Positions 36,484-47,216 of a stretch of 64,000 bases of DNA are shown piece after piece. Position numbers and translations under genes: made by a program. The stretch is from Psychrobacter submarinus. Its GTDB lineage: Bacteria > Pseudomonadota > Gammaproteobacteria > Pseudomonadales > Moraxellaceae. The stretch's first letter is position 1, and each line of letters begins with the position of its first letter. Location: NCBI RefSeq assembly GCF_904846685.1, contig NZ_CAJHBQ010000001.1, positions 372,001 through 436,000 of the forward strand, read 5' to 3'. A model generated the notes under the pieces. That model had not been told where the DNA came from and did not search any database. It saw only the letters and a program-made list of their open reading frames with translations.

Positions 36484-37014
36484 CTAGTCGATTTCATCAC
36501 ATTGATAGGTGTTGATATCAGACTCGCCTTCACTAGCGGTACGAATTATACCAGTCTCGCGCGCTTGATGCGCCACTCGCCACTGAGTGAAGCCTGCACT
36601 ACCATCAATTGCCGTGGTGCCTTCGTAGACTTCTGGGTTCGTACCTTCATTGGTTTTATTAACCGTAACCGTCCCTTTATCTGTACTTAGCACCGCTTCG
36701 TTGCTCTCGTCTTTATAAGTGACGTCGACTTTTAGCTCAGGCGCACATAAATAAGTGATTTGGGTGATTCCAGTGTTCACTTCAGCGACCGTATCGTCTT
36801 GTACTTCATTGAGCGTAGCATCAGGTGCGACGACGGTATCATTAGGCTCAGCAGGTTCTGCTGACATCGGCACGGCTTGCTCAGCGGCAATGTCTTCTTC
36901 TAAGCTGGGTTCAGTTTCAGGCTCTTGTTGGCAAGCACTGAGGCTAATGACGCAAGCGAATACTCCGGTCATCATTGCAGACGCTCGTAACGATTTTGAT
37001 AATCCTAGGCTCAT
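36484..37014 (-). CDS. Lipoprotein, MliC-like C-terminal domain
   Basis: The 176-residue product has a signal peptide ending ACVISLSAC, and the Cys (about residue 28) followed by QQEPE fits a lipoprotein. An acidic linker rich in Glu, Pro and Ala spans about residues 30-80. The last 90 residues start TYLCAPELKVDVTYKDESNEAVL and end with a cysteine near the C terminus. This resembles the MliC lysozyme-inhibitor fold (YxC, then alternating strands), but the match is weak. It could inhibit C-type lysozyme; that is only a suggestion. It is convergent with the DUF2382 gene. Confidence 0.72.
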   Translation of the reverse strand: MSLGLSKSLRASAMMTGVFACVISLSACQQEPETEPSLEEDIAAEQAVPMSAEPAEPNDTVVAPDATLNEVQDDTVAEVNTGITQITYLCAPELKVDVTYKDESNEAVLSTDKGTVTVNKTNEGTNPEVYEGTTAIDGSAGFTQWRVAHQARETGIIRTASEGESDINTYQCDEID

Positions 37015-37361
37015 GCCTATCTCCTAAATATATGTGCTATAAACTGACAATATTAACTTGTAAGGCTAATCAGTTATTATAACTTGACGTTCAATACCTT
37101 TGATGTTCAATACTATAGCTTGTCACTGTCTGTGCGCCTATATCGGATTTGTAAACGAGCAGCATTGCGCTTCAAATACAAACCAAACCAAACCAAGCAT
37201 AACTGTCACTAGCTCTTTACTTTATATTAGCAAATAGTTTACTGGGTTTTAAAGTCGATTTAGCAACTTATTAGTAAGTGAACTCACCGCTATAAAAAAA
37301 CCCTCATCCAAGATAGATAAGGGTTTATAACAGCTATAAATGATTTTAAGCGCAGCTTTGC
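37015..37361. other. Intergenic region between secA and the lipoprotein gene
   Basis: About 350 bases on the minus-strand path from secA to the lipoprotein gene. It holds the secA terminator at 37294-37326 and must contain the lipoprotein promoter. Nothing else is evident. Confidence 0.4.
37294..37326 (-). terminator. Rho-independent terminator after secA
   Basis: AAACCCT/AGGGTTT arms with partial inner pairing are followed on the minus strand by a T7 run, about 35 bases beyond the secA stop. Confidence 0.75.
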
Positions 37362-40178
37362 TTAGATCTTGCCATGACACTGCTTGTACTTAAGGCCAGA
37401 GCCACAAGGACAAGGCGCGTTACGGCTGATATTCATATTGGCGTAAGGGTTACCCTCTGCGCCATTAGCAGCGCCCGCCGCTGCAGCGCCGGCTAGATTG
37501 GCGCGTGCGGTTTGCGTTTGACCTTGGCTTTGGCGTTGACCTTGGCTTTGATTAGGGTTACGAGCAGCCGCTTGTTTCTCATTACCGGCAAGGCCACTTG
37601 CGTCTTTGTGTTCAAACTGCATTTGCATACGCTCAGCATCCGCACGTTGCTGCGCTTCTAACGCTTCGATCTCTTCTTTAGTAGGAATGTGTACGCGAGA
37701 TAAGTCTTGTACCGTTTCAGACTTAATCGCGCCAAGCATCATTTGGAACAGCTCAAAGGATTCGCGCTTATACTCTTGCTCGGGGTTTTTTTGCGCATAA
37801 CCGCGCAGATGAATCCCTTTACGCAGCTGATCCATCTGAGTCAAGTGCTCTTTCCAGTGCTTATCTAGGCTTTGCAGCATAAAGTGACGCTCGAGCTGCG
37901 CGGCTTCTTTTTCGCCCATTTGCTCACGGCGACCTCGATAATGCTCTAACGCCGTCTGGATAATCTTGGCACGTAGACCCTCTTCATCGAGACGACGATC
38001 TTCATCTAGCCAATCATTGATTGGCATGTAGAGCTTGAACTCGTCCTCTAGCTCATCTTCTAGCCCATCGATATTCCATTGATCATCGATAGAGCCTGGC
38101 GGTATAAATTGGTCAATCATCGCGTTATAGACATCGTAATGCATCGCCTCGATAGCTTCTAACAAGTCCATATCCGCAAGCAAATCATCGCGCTGACTGT
38201 AGATAACTTTACGCTGCTCATTGGCGACATCATCGTACTTAAGTAGGTTTTTGCGAGCGTCAAAATCGCGGCTCTCAACTTTACCCTGCGCGTTTTCGAT
38301 AGACTTAGAAACCATCTTATGCTCGATAGCTTCATCTTCTTTGAGGCCCATTGCCTTCATCATGTTGACCACGCGGTCGCCTGCGAAGATACGCATTAGA
38401 TCATCTTCTAAAGACAAGAAGAAACGTGACATACCAGGATCACCTTGACGACCGGCACGGCCACGCAGCTGGTTATCGATACGGCGTGATTCGTGACGCT
38501 CTGAGCCGATAATATGTAGACCCCCTGCGGCGACGACCTGATCATGCTTTTCTTGCCATTGGGCTTTGAGCCGCTGCATCTCGTCCGGACTTACTGCTTC
38601 TGGGTCTGCGATAAACGACTCCCAGTTACCACCTAGGATAATATCGGTACCACGGCCTGCCATATTGGTCGCGATAGTGACGGATTTTGGGCTACCTGCC
38701 TGCGCAATGATATCGGCTTCGCGCTCGTGCTGCTTGGCGTTTAGGACATTATGCTTGACGCCTTCTTGATCGAGCAAATACGATAACTCCTCGCTCGCTT
38801 CAATCGTTGCAGTACCGACGAGCACTGGCGCACCTTTGGCCTGAATCTCTTTAATCTCGCGGATGATGCCTTGATACTTGCCTAATTTGGTCAGATAGAT
38901 CTGATCATCCATATCGATACGGGCAATTGGCTTGTGCGTTGGGATGACAATAACGTCTAGATCATAAGTGGATTTAAATTCTGCCGCTTCAGTGTCGGCA
39001 GTACCAGTCATACCAGATAGCTTGTCATACAGACGGAAGAAGTTCTGGAAAGTGGTGGTCGCAAGCGTCTGGTTCTCCGCCTGAATCTCGACGCCTTCTT
39101 TGGCCTCGACGGCTTGGTGCAGACCCTCTGACCAGCGGCGACCCGGCATTGTCCGGCCGGTGTTTTCATCGACGATGATGACTTCACCATCATTAACGAT
39201 ATAGTGGACGTTTTTGACAAAGACATGATGAGCACGAATAGCAGCTTGTACGTGTGCCAGCAGCGGTAGACGGCTTGGGCTATAAAGACTCTCGTTTTCA
39301 CCAAGCTCGCCAACTTTGACTAAGAAGCGCTCAATCTTCTCGTAGCCTTTTTCGCTAATCTCAATCTGGCGATTCTTTTCATCGATCCAGAAGTCTTCGT
39401 CTTCGTTCTCTTTATTGGCTTCTTCATCTTTTGAGCGCTTAAGCAGCGGGATAATGGTGTTAATCAGCGCATACATGCGTGATGAGTCTTCCGCTTGCCC
39501 TGAGATAATCAGCGGCGTACGTGCCTCATCGATCAAGATGGAGTCAATCTCATCAATAATACAAAAATTTAGCGGACGCTGTTTTTTCTCTGCAAGGCTA
39601 AAAACCATGTTATCGCGGAGATAATCAAAGCCGTATTCGTTGTTGGTACCATAGGTGATGTCCGCTTGATAAGCATCGACCTTATCTTGCGCGGGCTGCT
39701 GTGAGTAGATCACGCCTACTTTTAGACCCAAGAAGCTAAATAACGGCCGGTTTAAGTCGGCATCACGCGCGGCTAGATAGTCGTTGACGGTGACTAAGTG
39801 CACGCCTTTATCACTGATGGCGTTTAGGTACATGGCGAGGGTTGCCATCAAAGTTTTACCTTCACCGGTCTTCATCTCAGCGATTTTACCTTCGTGCAAG
39901 GTAATACCACCGATCAGCTGCACGTCATAATGACGCATGCCGGTGACACGCAGTGAGGCTTCACGGCAGACAGCAAACGCTTCTGGCAATAGCGCATCTA
40001 GGCTCTCGCCGTTTTTATGTCTAGCCTTAAACTCCGCCGTTTTTTGCTGCAGTTGCTCATCAGACAGGGCTTGCACGCCAGCCTCTTGGGCGTTGATTTT
40101 AGCGACCACTTTGCGCATACGCTTGAGCTCACGGTCATTTTTGGTGCCAACCACACTGCCTACAATCTTTGATAACAT
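37362..40178 (-). CDS. secA: Preprotein translocase ATPase SecA
   Basis: SecA drives unfolded proteins through the SecYEG channel. The 938 residues show the usual order: Walker [14 protein letters not shown] (about 102-114), DEAD box [21 protein letters not shown], the preprotein cross-linking region, the second nucleotide domain with [13 protein letters not shown] and [13 protein letters not shown], the helical scaffold, and a C-terminal zinc motif [15 protein letters not shown] Gln/Ala/Asn-rich linker precedes the zinc motif and makes the protein slightly longer than in E. coli. mutS is divergent. Confidence 0.98.
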   Translation of the reverse strand: MLSKIVGSVVGTKNDRELKRMRKVVAKINAQEAGVQALSDEQLQQKTAEFKARHKNGESLDALLPEAFAVCREASLRVTGMRHYDVQLIGGITLHEGKIAEMKTGEGKTLMATLAMYLNAISDKGVHLVTVNDYLAARDADLNRPLFSFLGLKVGVIYSQQPAQDKVDAYQADITYGTNNEYGFDYLRDNMVFSLAEKKQRPLNFCIIDEIDSILIDEARTPLIISGQAEDSSRMYALINTIIPLLKRSKDEEANKENEDEDFWIDEKNRQIEISEKGYEKIERFLVKVGELGENESLYSPSRLPLLAHVQAAIRAHHVFVKNVHYIVNDGEVIIVDENTGRTMPGRRWSEGLHQAVEAKEGVEIQAENQTLATTTFQNFFRLYDKLSGMTGTADTEAAEFKSTYDLDVIVIPTHKPIARIDMDDQIYLTKLGKYQGIIREIKEIQAKGAPVLVGTATIEASEELSYLLDQEGVKHNVLNAKQHEREADIIAQAGSPKSVTIATNMAGRGTDIILGGNWESFIADPEAVSPDEMQRLKAQWQEKHDQVVAAGGLHIIGSERHESRRIDNQLRGRAGRQGDPGMSRFFLSLEDDLMRIFAGDRVVNMMKAMGLKEDEAIEHKMVSKSIENAQGKVESRDFDARKNLLKYDDVANEQRKVIYSQRDDLLADMDLLEAIEAMHYDVYNAMIDQFIPPGSIDDQWNIDGLEDELEDEFKLYMPINDWLDEDRRLDEEGLRAKIIQTALEHYRGRREQMGEKEAAQLERHFMLQSLDKHWKEHLTQMDQLRKGIHLRGYAQKNPEQEYKRESFELFQMMLGAIKSETVQDLSRVHIPTKEEIEALEAQQRADAERMQMQFEHKDASGLAGNEKQAAARNPNQSQGQRQSQGQTQTARANLAGAAAAGAANGAEGNPYANMNISRNAPCPCGSGLKYKQCHGKI

Positions 40179-40446
40179 AATTTATTAACCTATGGAAATA
40201 TTCAATAATTAAAGCGCGTAAGCCCAGATGTAGCCCAACGTTTTATTATTACCCAACTTTTCATTACTCAACTTAGTCTGTCGCCATTATATATGGTTAT
40301 GGTGCTGATGAATACAAGGGACATCGACTAGATATTCGCTGCCATGAAGCGCCCGCTCTCGTGTTAAAATAGACACTATTTTTCGCTCTAGCGCCGAGGT
40401 TTTATCCCCTTAACTATCGCTATAAACGCTTTATAAGAGATTATGC

Positions 40447-43400
40447 ATGCCTGTTAAGCCCGTCAGCTCCTTATCTAATTCAAACTCTAATTCAGATACC
40501 CTATTAACCATTGGCGATAGCGTTTACGATTTGGCGCATCACACGCCGATGATGGTGCAATATCTGACCATGAAAGCCAGCTACCCAAACGCTTTGTTAC
40601 TATACCGGATGGGCGATTTTTATGAGCTGTTCTTTGATGATGCCAAACGCGCCGCGCAGATATTAGATATTACTTTAACTCGCAGGGGCAACGATAAAGC
40701 CGGTAATAACATCGCTATGGCCGGCGTGCCGTTTCATGCCGCTGATAGCTATATGGCGCGGCTGATTGCAGCGGGAGAGACAGTGGTCGTCTGCGAGCAA
40801 ATCGATGAGTCCGCCAATCATAATACGCCCGTGCTCGCCGATAAACAAAAAAAGAATGCCGCAACCACGCCTGCTAGCGGCATCATGCGCCGCGAGGTAG
40901 TCAAGACCTTAACCGCCGGTACTATCACCGATGATGCGCTGATTAGCGCCGGCTCTACGCCAACCGTCGTTGCCATCGATATTCAGGCGGATTTTGTAGA
41001 ACCATCAAAGACTAAAAGCAGTAAACAACCGCTACAAGCTGCGATCAGTCAGCTCGACTTAGCTGCCGGTACACTGACCACGCAGACGCTAACGGTAGAG
41101 CGCTTAGCCGATCATGATGCGGCTAGCGCCCAGCTCCAAACGCAAATGCTTACCGTACTAGCGCGCTTTGCGCCCAGTGAAGCGATCATCAGTGAAAGCG
41201 TCGATGAGCAGTGGCTCGCTTGGCTACGCAGTGAACTGGACTGCCCTATTATCGAAGTCGCGGCCAACGATTTTCATCCGGACCATGCGGCCGCTACCCT
41301 CTGTGAGCAGTTTCAAGTGCAGCGCCTTGATGGCTTAGGTATTAGCGGCGCGCCGCTTGCGCAAACCAGCTGCGCGGCGCTCATTCACTACGCGCGACAA
41401 ACCCAGCAGCGGCAAATTCCGCAGGTCAATCAGCTCATCATTGAGCACAGCGACGATTATCTGATCATCGATGCCGGTAGTCAGCAAAACCTTGAGCTGT
41501 TCACCCCAGTCAGTAGTAATGGCACGTCCTTGATATCAGTGCTCAATCAATGTCAAACGCCGATGGGTAAGCGCCTGTTGGTGCAACAGATGAAGCGCCC
41601 GCTACGTCAGCATACGCGTATCAATTTGCGCTTAGCCGCTATAGAGCAGTTATTAGCGGCCAACCATACAGCCAACCATGCAGCCAGTCAGTCGCTCATC
41701 AGCGAGCTACGCGATACTCTAAATACCATCGGCGATATCGAGCGCATCAGTAGCCGTATTGGTCTGATGAGCGCCAAACCGCGTGACTTGCGTAAACTCG
41801 CTGACGGTATCGCCAGTAGTCTACAGCTCGCGCGCTTATTAACTGCCTCTGGTATCAAGGCTGAGCAAAGCGGTCTATTACCGATGCTCATGCAGCAGCT
41901 GCCCGACCATTTACCTGCCGTGCAGCAAGTTGCGCAGCGCATTGAGCGCGCTATCATTACAGAGCCGCCAGCGCATATCCGCGATGGCGGGATGCTAGCG
42001 GCAGGCTTCGATGAAGAATTCGATCGGCTAACGCACTTGCATGATAATATTCAAGCGACTCTCGATAATATGGCAGATGAAGCGCGGCAACAGCATAATT
42101 TGCCGAGTCTAAAAGTCGGCTTTAACAAAGTCAGCGGCTTTTATTTTGAGCTGCCAAAGATGCAAGCAAAGCAAGCTCCCGCCCATTTCATCCGCCGGCA
42201 AACGCTAAAGAACGCTGAGCGCTTTATCACCGAAGCGCTAAAGGAGCTTGAGACTGAGTACTTAAGCGCGCAGACTTTAGCGCTAGCCCGTGAAAAGCAG
42301 CTGTATCAGCAGCTACTTGGCGAGCTGAGCGAACATTTAGCGGAGCTACAGCAACTGAGCGCCGCTATTGCACAGCTCGATGTGCTCGCCAATTGGGCCG
42401 ATCTGGCCATAACTTATGACTGGCAGCGTCCGGTGATGAGTAAAGATAGCGACTCTCAAGCCCATAGCCAAACCCGTATCGATATCCGCGCAGGACGCCA
42501 CGTCGTCGTTGAGTCAGTACTACAAAGGATGAATCATGCCAAGTCCAACGCTCACTCTGCTCCTAATCATTTCGTCGCTAACGACTGCCAGCTAGGTGCA
42601 AGCGAGCATCCTGAGCGTTTACTGCTAATCACTGGCCCCAATATGGGCGGCAAATCCACTTATATGCGCCAAACTGCGCTGATTGTACTGCTCGCACACT
42701 GTGGCAGTTTTGTCCCGGCCGCGAGTGCCCATATTGGTGATATCGATCGTATCTTTACCCGTATCGGCTCGGCAGACGACCTCGCTGGTGGCAAATCCAC
42801 CTTTATGGTCGAGATGATAGAAACGGCGAATATCCTAAACCAAGCGACCGATAAATCATTAGTGCTCATGGATGAAGTCGGACGCGGTACCGCGACCACC
42901 GATGGCCTTGCAATCGCCCATGCTTGCGTTAACAAACTACTCGATATTGGCTGCTTGACGTTGTTTGCCACCCATTACTTTGAGCTGACCCAGTTGGCAG
43001 CGCAGAACAAAGGCATTCGTAACGTCCATGTCGCTGCCAGCGAAGTCGATGGTCAATTATTACTGCTGCATAAAATTAAAGACGGCGCGGCTAGCTCTAG
43101 CTTTGGTTTACATGTGGCAAAAATGGCCGGTATTCCTAACGCAGTGCTCGCTGATGCAAAACGCTATCTGCTCGATACGCTCACTGCTACTACTAGCGCT
43201 GCTGATCATAGCAAAGGCGCGCATACTGATGACAAAACTGACTTAACTCATGCCATTATCGAAGAACGTCAGCAGCCTTATGAGACCCTTGCAGACAGTA
43301 GTGATTATAGCCCCCATAGACAGCCTACTCATACAATGGATAATCAGCAGCAAAATCAGTGGTTTACGCTACAGAGTGAATTAGACAGTATCGATCCTGA

Positions 43401-43464
43401 TAGTCTAACGCCCAAGCAAGCGCATGATATGCTCTACTCCCTCAAGCAACTCATTAGTCGTTAA
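40447..43464 (+). CDS. mutS: DNA mismatch repair protein MutS, enlarged by insertions
   Basis: MutS recognises mismatches and starts methyl-directed repair with MutL. The mismatch-binding motif [11 protein letters not shown] is near residue 57. The ATPase has Walker [10 protein letters not shown] (about 730), [17 protein letters not shown], Walker [13 protein letters not shown] and [10 protein letters not shown]. The length of 1005 exceeds the usual 850-880. Extra residues occur at the N terminus, after QIDES ([14 protein letters not shown]), at about 400 ([10 protein letters not shown]), between the core and ATPase domains, and near the C terminus. All are Ser/His/Asn/Ala-rich and outside catalytic motifs. 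ferredoxin genes follow. Confidence 0.96.
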   Translation: MPVKPVSSLSNSNSNSDTLLTIGDSVYDLAHHTPMMVQYLTMKASYPNALLLYRMGDFYELFFDDAKRAAQILDITLTRRGNDKAGNNIAMAGVPFHAADSYMARLIAAGETVVVCEQIDESANHNTPVLADKQKKNAATTPASGIMRREVVKTLTAGTITDDALISAGSTPTVVAIDIQADFVEPSKTKSSKQPLQAAISQLDLAAGTLTTQTLTVERLADHDAASAQLQTQMLTVLARFAPSEAIISESVDEQWLAWLRSELDCPIIEVAANDFHPDHAAATLCEQFQVQRLDGLGISGAPLAQTSCAALIHYARQTQQRQIPQVNQLIIEHSDDYLIIDAGSQQNLELFTPVSSNGTSLISVLNQCQTPMGKRLLVQQMKRPLRQHTRINLRLAAIEQLLAANHTANHAASQSLISELRDTLNTIGDIERISSRIGLMSAKPRDLRKLADGIASSLQLARLLTASGIKAEQSGLLPMLMQQLPDHLPAVQQVAQRIERAIITEPPAHIRDGGMLAAGFDEEFDRLTHLHDNIQATLDNMADEARQQHNLPSLKVGFNKVSGFYFELPKMQAKQAPAHFIRRQTLKNAERFITEALKELETEYLSAQTLALAREKQLYQQLLGELSEHLAELQQLSAAIAQLDVLANWADLAITYDWQRPVMSKDSDSQAHSQTRIDIRAGRHVVVESVLQRMNHAKSNAHSAPNHFVANDCQLGASEHPERLLLITGPNMGGKSTYMRQTALIVLLAHCGSFVPAASAHIGDIDRIFTRIGSADDLAGGKSTFMVEMIETANILNQATDKSLVLMDEVGRGTATTDGLAIAHACVNKLLDIGCLTLFATHYFELTQLAAQNKGIRNVHVAASEVDGQLLLLHKIKDGAASSSFGLHVAKMAGIPNAVLADAKRYLLDTLTATTSAADHSKGAHTDDKTDLTHAIIEERQQPYETLADSSDYSPHRQPTHTMDNQQQNQWFTLQSELDSIDPDSLTPKQAHDMLYSLKQLISR

Positions 43465-43553
43465 AGGGGTTTGTGAAAACACGATAAAAGCGCTAAAATA
43501 TGCGTTATTTTTGCTATTTAGCATTTCGTCAAACCAATAACAGGTAGCCCTCT

Positions 43554-43877
43554 ATGACCTTTATCGTTGCAGATAACTGCATCCTTTGTAAGCATACGGA
43601 CTGTGTAGAAGTCTGCCCAGTGGACTGCTTCTATGAAGGACCGAACTTCTTAGTCATTGACCCAGACGAGTGTATCGACTGTGCCCTTTGTGAGCCTGAA
43701 TGTCCGGCCAATGCCATCTTCTCAGAAGACGAAGTGCCTAAAGGACAAGAGATATTTATTGAGCTCAATGCCGAGCTTGCTCAAAAGTGGCCAAATATCA
43801 CTGAGATGAAGCCAGCCATGCCAGAAGCCGAAAAGTGGGATGGCGTCGAAGGTAAGATTCAGTATTTAGAGAAGTAG
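43554..43877 (+). CDS. fdxA: 7Fe ferredoxin, first tandem copy
   Basis: This 107-residue FdxA-type ferredoxin binds one 3Fe-4S and one 4Fe-4S cluster. Cysteines at 9, 12, 17, 21 and 25 in [17 protein letters not shown], and a second group [12 protein letters not shown], fit the family. The remainder is the usual C-terminal helix. It lies 89 bases after mutS, a conserved neighbourhood. The next gene is an almost identical copy. It carries electrons for unidentified partners in the cytoplasm. Confidence 0.97.
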   Translation: MTFIVADNCILCKHTDCVEVCPVDCFYEGPNFLVIDPDECIDCALCEPECPANAIFSEDEVPKGQEIFIELNAELAQKWPNITEMKPAMPEAEKWDGVEGKIQYLEK

Positions 43878-43918
43878 GCGATTTAACCCATAGGCGCTTT
43901 GATAGCAGGTAGTTCGCT

Positions 43919-44242
43919 ATGACCTTTATCGTGACCGATAACTGCATTCTTTGTAAATACACCGACTGTGTAGAAGTCTGCCCAGTGGACTGCTTCTATG
44001 AAGGACCGAACTTCTTAGTCATTGACCCAGACGAGTGTATCGACTGTGCCCTTTGTGAGCCTGAATGTCCGGCCAATGCCATCTTCTCAGAAGACGAAGT
44101 GCCAAAAGGACAAGAGATATTTATTGAGCTCAATGCCGAGCTTGCTCAAAAGTGGCCAAATATCACTGAGATGAAGCCAGCCATGCCAGAAGCCGAAAAG
44201 TGGGATGGCGTCGAAGGTAAGATTCAGTATTTAGAAAAGTGA
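43919..44242 (+). CDS. fdxA: 7Fe ferredoxin, second tandem copy
   Basis: The product differs from the first copy at only two residues (Ala6 to Thr and His14 to Tyr). Nearly all nucleotide differences lie in the first 60 or so bases of the gene; the rest is almost identical, with a synonymous change near 44103 and one next to the stop. The 41-base spacer between the copies contains AGGTAGTTCGCT, similar to AGGTAGCCCTCT before the first copy. A tandem duplication with recent gene conversion would explain this. Both copies keep every cluster ligand and should be functional. Confidence 0.96.
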   Translation: MTFIVTDNCILCKYTDCVEVCPVDCFYEGPNFLVIDPDECIDCALCEPECPANAIFSEDEVPKGQEIFIELNAELAQKWPNITEMKPAMPEAEKWDGVEGKIQYLEK

Positions 44243-44272
44243 TGTCGCTATAAACAAAATCTTTATACATTA

Positions 44273-44301
44273 GGCCGTAGCTTTTGCTGCGGTCTTTTTT
44301 T
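44273..44301 (+). terminator. Rho-independent terminator after the ferredoxin genes
   Basis: GGCCGTAGC pairs with GCTGCGGTC (two G-U pairs) around TTTT, followed by T7. Confidence 0.85.
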
Positions 44302-44416
44302 ATCCAACGTTGCCGTAAAACCACCCACTTCAGGGGGTGGATATAAGGCGACATATACTGTCGTGAGTAGTACTTAAAGGGTTGTAAGTTGAAATTAACC
44401 TCGCCATACTAAAGGT

Positions 44417-45520
44417 ATGAAAACCCTCAAGCTACGCATCAAAGACAAACACGTAAACCAGCTAAACAAAATAGCTGGGAGTGTTAACTATGCGTGGAAC
44501 TATGTTAATGCGTTAAGTTTTGAGCATCTAAAGCGAACAGGTAAATTCTTTAGTGCCTACGACCTAAACGAATACACCAAAGGCAGTGGCGAACTATTAG
44601 GCTTACACTCACAAACTCTGCAAGCCATAAACGAAACTCATACCAAATCTCGTAAGCAGTTTAAAAAAGCCAAACTAAATTGGCGAACCAACCGACCCGA
44701 TGCCAAGCGAAAAAGTTTAGGTTGGATTCCTTTTAAAAAGTCAGCAATCAAACATCTGCACACCAGACAAACGGGAAACAAAGCACTTAAATCAACCATA
44801 CAGCTATCGCTCTCTAAGGGTCAAAAGCTCATCATAGATGTCTTTGATAGCTACAACCTAAGCCTGTATCAAATCAACACGCTTGAGATAGTGCAAGACA
44901 GCCGTAATCGTTGGTATGCCTGTATTACCGTCAAAGATTTTCCTAGACAAGTAAGTGGGATGGGCAGCGTTGGTATTGACTTAGGCTTAAAGGAATCTGC
45001 TACCACATCAAACGGTGACAAGCTGACAACCAAACAAACGCAAAAGTGGGCTGAAAGGCTTGCAATAGCTCAACGAGCGAAAAACAAACAGCGTGTCAAA
45101 GCAATACACGCCAAAATCAAAAATTCAAGGTTAGATGCAATTCACAAATTCACCACCAAGCTTGTTAAAGACAATGCTTTGATTGTGGTTGGTGATGTTA
45201 AATCACGCTCATTCACAAGTAAGAAAACCAACCTAGCTAAATCAACATACGATGCAGGATGGTTTGAACTCAAAAGACAACTGGAATATAAATGCAAGTA
45301 TGCAGGTTGTCAGCTTGAGATAGTAAATGAGAGATACACTACCCAAACCTGCTCGTGCTGTGGCGATATGTCCAGTAGTCCGAAAGGTAGAGCAGGTCTT
45401 GGAATCAGAGGATGGAGGTGTGCTGAGTGTGGCACATGGCATGATAGAGATATCAATGCCGCTAAGAACATCCTTGCGGTCGGGCTTGACCGTCTTGCAG
45501 AAGGAATCCCCTCACTTTAG
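44417..45520 (+). CDS. tnpB: TnpB, RNA-guided nuclease of an IS200/IS605-type element
   Basis: TnpB proteins are omega-RNA-guided DNA nucleases related to Cas12. The 367 residues have the N-terminal OrfB_HTH region, RuvC-I GSVGIDLGLKES (Asp 188), a zinc ribbon CSCCG...CAECG, and RuvC-III HDRDINAAKNI (Asp 345). The RuvC-II position reads VVGDVKSRS (257-265), so the usual Glu is absent. Glu 305 in VNERYTTQTCS could replace it, as in TnpB groups with a rearranged active site. The stop codon lies inside the right-end hairpin, so the mRNA 3' end and the omega-RNA overlap. Confidence 0.93.
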   Translation: MKTLKLRIKDKHVNQLNKIAGSVNYAWNYVNALSFEHLKRTGKFFSAYDLNEYTKGSGELLGLHSQTLQAINETHTKSRKQFKKAKLNWRTNRPDAKRKSLGWIPFKKSAIKHLHTRQTGNKALKSTIQLSLSKGQKLIIDVFDSYNLSLYQINTLEIVQDSRNRWYACITVKDFPRQVSGMGSVGIDLGLKESATTSNGDKLTTKQTQKWAERLAIAQRAKNKQRVKAIHAKIKNSRLDAIHKFTTKLVKDNALIVVGDVKSRSFTSKKTNLAKSTYDAGWFELKRQLEYKCKYAGCQLEIVNERYTTQTCSCCGDMSSSPKGRAGLGIRGWRCAECGTWHDRDINAAKNILAVGLDRLAEGIPSL

Positions 45521-45536
45521 GGAGGGGAGGAAGTCA
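45400..45536 (+). ncRNA. Probable omega-RNA (reRNA) scaffold end of the TnpB element
   Basis: In related elements the guide RNA begins within the 3' part of tnpB and ends at the right end; the following host bases act as guide. Here the terminal hairpin 45508-45527 and the GAAGTCAA end at 45536 fit that pattern, which would make the guide start near 45537. The 5' boundary given is arbitrary. The call is by analogy with the family. Confidence 0.5.
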
Positions 45537-45564
45537 AGCCGTAAGTCATTTAATTGAGTGGTAT

Positions 45565-47070
45565 CTACATCGCCCGATAATAATACCGATCCAACCTCGG
45601 CACATCATCGGTGTGTAGCGCTTGTGACTGCTCAAAGAACGCCACTTGCGCAAGCTTCACACTACCCGGACATTGAAAATTGCAAAGCATGATGTTCTGT
45701 ATCGCCTCGCTATTATCTTGGTTCGTTGTCGCTTTAGTGAGAATATAAGCGTCATCACCGAATACCTCATGCCAGTTGTTAAATAGCGTTTGGCTATAGC
45801 CATGCTCTGCGTTGGCCTTGCCGATCATATTGGCCATGATATAGCTACTATTATTCTGAAACTGGCGTAGTGCTTCAATAGTGTACAAGTTCCCTGCCAC
45901 ATGACGCCCTTGAAAAGCATCAATCAGCATAAAGTCATAGCTAGCATCGCGATGACGCGTTAGATAACCGCGCGCGTCATCACCGATGAACTTAATATTG
46001 GGCGCGATTGGTGCTTTTAAGAAGTGCGCTTCTACGATATCCGGCAGACCTTTATCAATGTCGATAACCGTCAGCGCCATATTCGGGTTGTGGTGCGCCA
46101 CTTCGCTAGGTGTGCCCATCCCTGCCCCGCCAAGGAATACTAAACTCTTCGGCTCAATTTGTTCAATCGCCTCCACAGTGATCTTGCCGTACCAGTGGCA
46201 GTTCTTTTTGGCGAGATAGAGCCAGCAGCTACTGGTCGTCTGGCCGGGTTTATCAGTGATAGTCACCGCTAATTGCTTGTCGATGACGGTTTGCTTAATA
46301 AACCAAGCGTTTGTCGCAGTCTGATAGCCGGTATCGACTTTATTCAAAAAGATAAAGGTCAAAGTCACCACGACTGCCGCTAGCGCAAGGCTATAATTGA
46401 TGCGATGGGTCGATAAACTTAGCGGCTCATCACTCGCAACTTGCACTGCTAAGCGCGTACATAAATAAGCGCTAATGGCTAAAGACGCGATAAATAACGC
46501 GAGGCTACTCATTAGGCCAATATAAGGCAATAACAATATCGGCGTCAGCGTCGAGCCCAGCACACTACCGACAGTGGTAATCGCCACCATCATGCCAGCG
46601 TTCTTGCCAGCATCAACGCCGTCATGATTTTCATACTTTAAAGATAAAAACTGAGTAATCAACGGAATAGCGGTCGAGCCAAAGGCCAATCCAACACCGA
46701 ATAACAGCCCAACCCCGATAGCAGCGATAATCGGGCTATCAATACTGGCGGTCATGGCGGCAAGAAGTGGCAACTGAATAATACAAGCGATAGCATGAGA
46801 GATAGCCGATAAGGACAAAACGTAACCGGCTTTAAGTAGCGCTTGTCTTGGAGTGTGAATGCCTTGCGAGAGACGACCGCCATACCAGTAACCCACGGCA
46901 ATGGCGATAAGTACCATCGCGAGGATGACGCCGGTAATCGAGATGGACGCGCCGATATAAGTGGCGGAGATACGAATGGCATATATCTCAATCCCCAAAC
47001 CGGCAAAACCCTCAAGCAGGGCGATCGCGAGACAAACGCCTAACACCTTTTTTTGCATAAAATGAGTCAT
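45565..47070 (-). CDS. Fused membrane/spermidine synthase-like protein
   Basis: The 501-residue product has about eight N-terminal transmembrane segments (residues 1-250), beginning with LLEGFAGLGIEIYAIRI, the start typical of fused MFS/spermidine synthase proteins. A soluble Rossmann methyltransferase-like domain follows, with a nucleotide loop VFLGGAGMGTPSEVAHHNP, then TVIDIDKGLPDIVEAHF and YDFMLIDAFQGRHVAGNLYTIEAL. The aspartates needed in true spermidine synthases are only partly kept, so polyamine synthesis is not assured. It may start at ATG 47070 or 47058. It is a single gene converging on the TnpB element. Confidence 0.85.
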   Translation of the reverse strand: MTHFMQKKVLGVCLAIALLEGFAGLGIEIYAIRISATYIGASISITGVILAMVLIAIAVGYWYGGRLSQGIHTPRQALLKAGYVLSLSAISHAIACIIQLPLLAAMTASIDSPIIAAIGVGLLFGVGLAFGSTAIPLITQFLSLKYENHDGVDAGKNAGMMVAITTVGSVLGSTLTPILLLPYIGLMSSLALFIASLAISAYLCTRLAVQVASDEPLSLSTHRINYSLALAAVVVTLTFIFLNKVDTGYQTATNAWFIKQTVIDKQLAVTITDKPGQTTSSCWLYLAKKNCHWYGKITVEAIEQIEPKSLVFLGGAGMGTPSEVAHHNPNMALTVIDIDKGLPDIVEAHFLKAPIAPNIKFIGDDARGYLTRHRDASYDFMLIDAFQGRHVAGNLYTIEALRQFQNNSSYIMANMIGKANAEHGYSQTLFNNWHEVFGDDAYILTKATTNQDNSEAIQNIMLCNFQCPGSVKLAQVAFFEQSQALHTDDVPRLDRYYYRAM

Positions 47071-47216
47071 CGTTACGTTTTGGATGAAGTGATTTTACAC
47101 TATTGAAGCGTGAATTTTGGAGTGATGAGTGTTATTTATACGTTTTGGATAATATAAAAAGTTTGAAAAAGGATTCAAAGGTTAGCATCAATTTTAAATA
47201 TGTAGATTAGCTGTGT

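Larger units (their letters stand above)
44305..45536 (+). mobile_element. IS200/IS605-type element encoding only TnpB
   Basis: The left end carries a hairpin CCACCC...GGGTGG at 44321-44340. The right end carries CCCCTC...GAGGGG at 45508-45527 followed by AGGAAGTCAA, a typical terminus for this group. There are no terminal inverted repeats or target duplication, as expected. No tnpA (Y1 transposase) is present, so movement would need one from elsewhere. It sits just after the ferredoxin terminator. The exact boundaries are estimates from these hairpins. Confidence 0.75.

Noticed and set aside
43554-44242. Ferredoxin duplication as an assembly error
   Set aside because: The copies differ in their first 60 bases, in later single bases and in spacer sequence, which a simple assembly duplication would not create.
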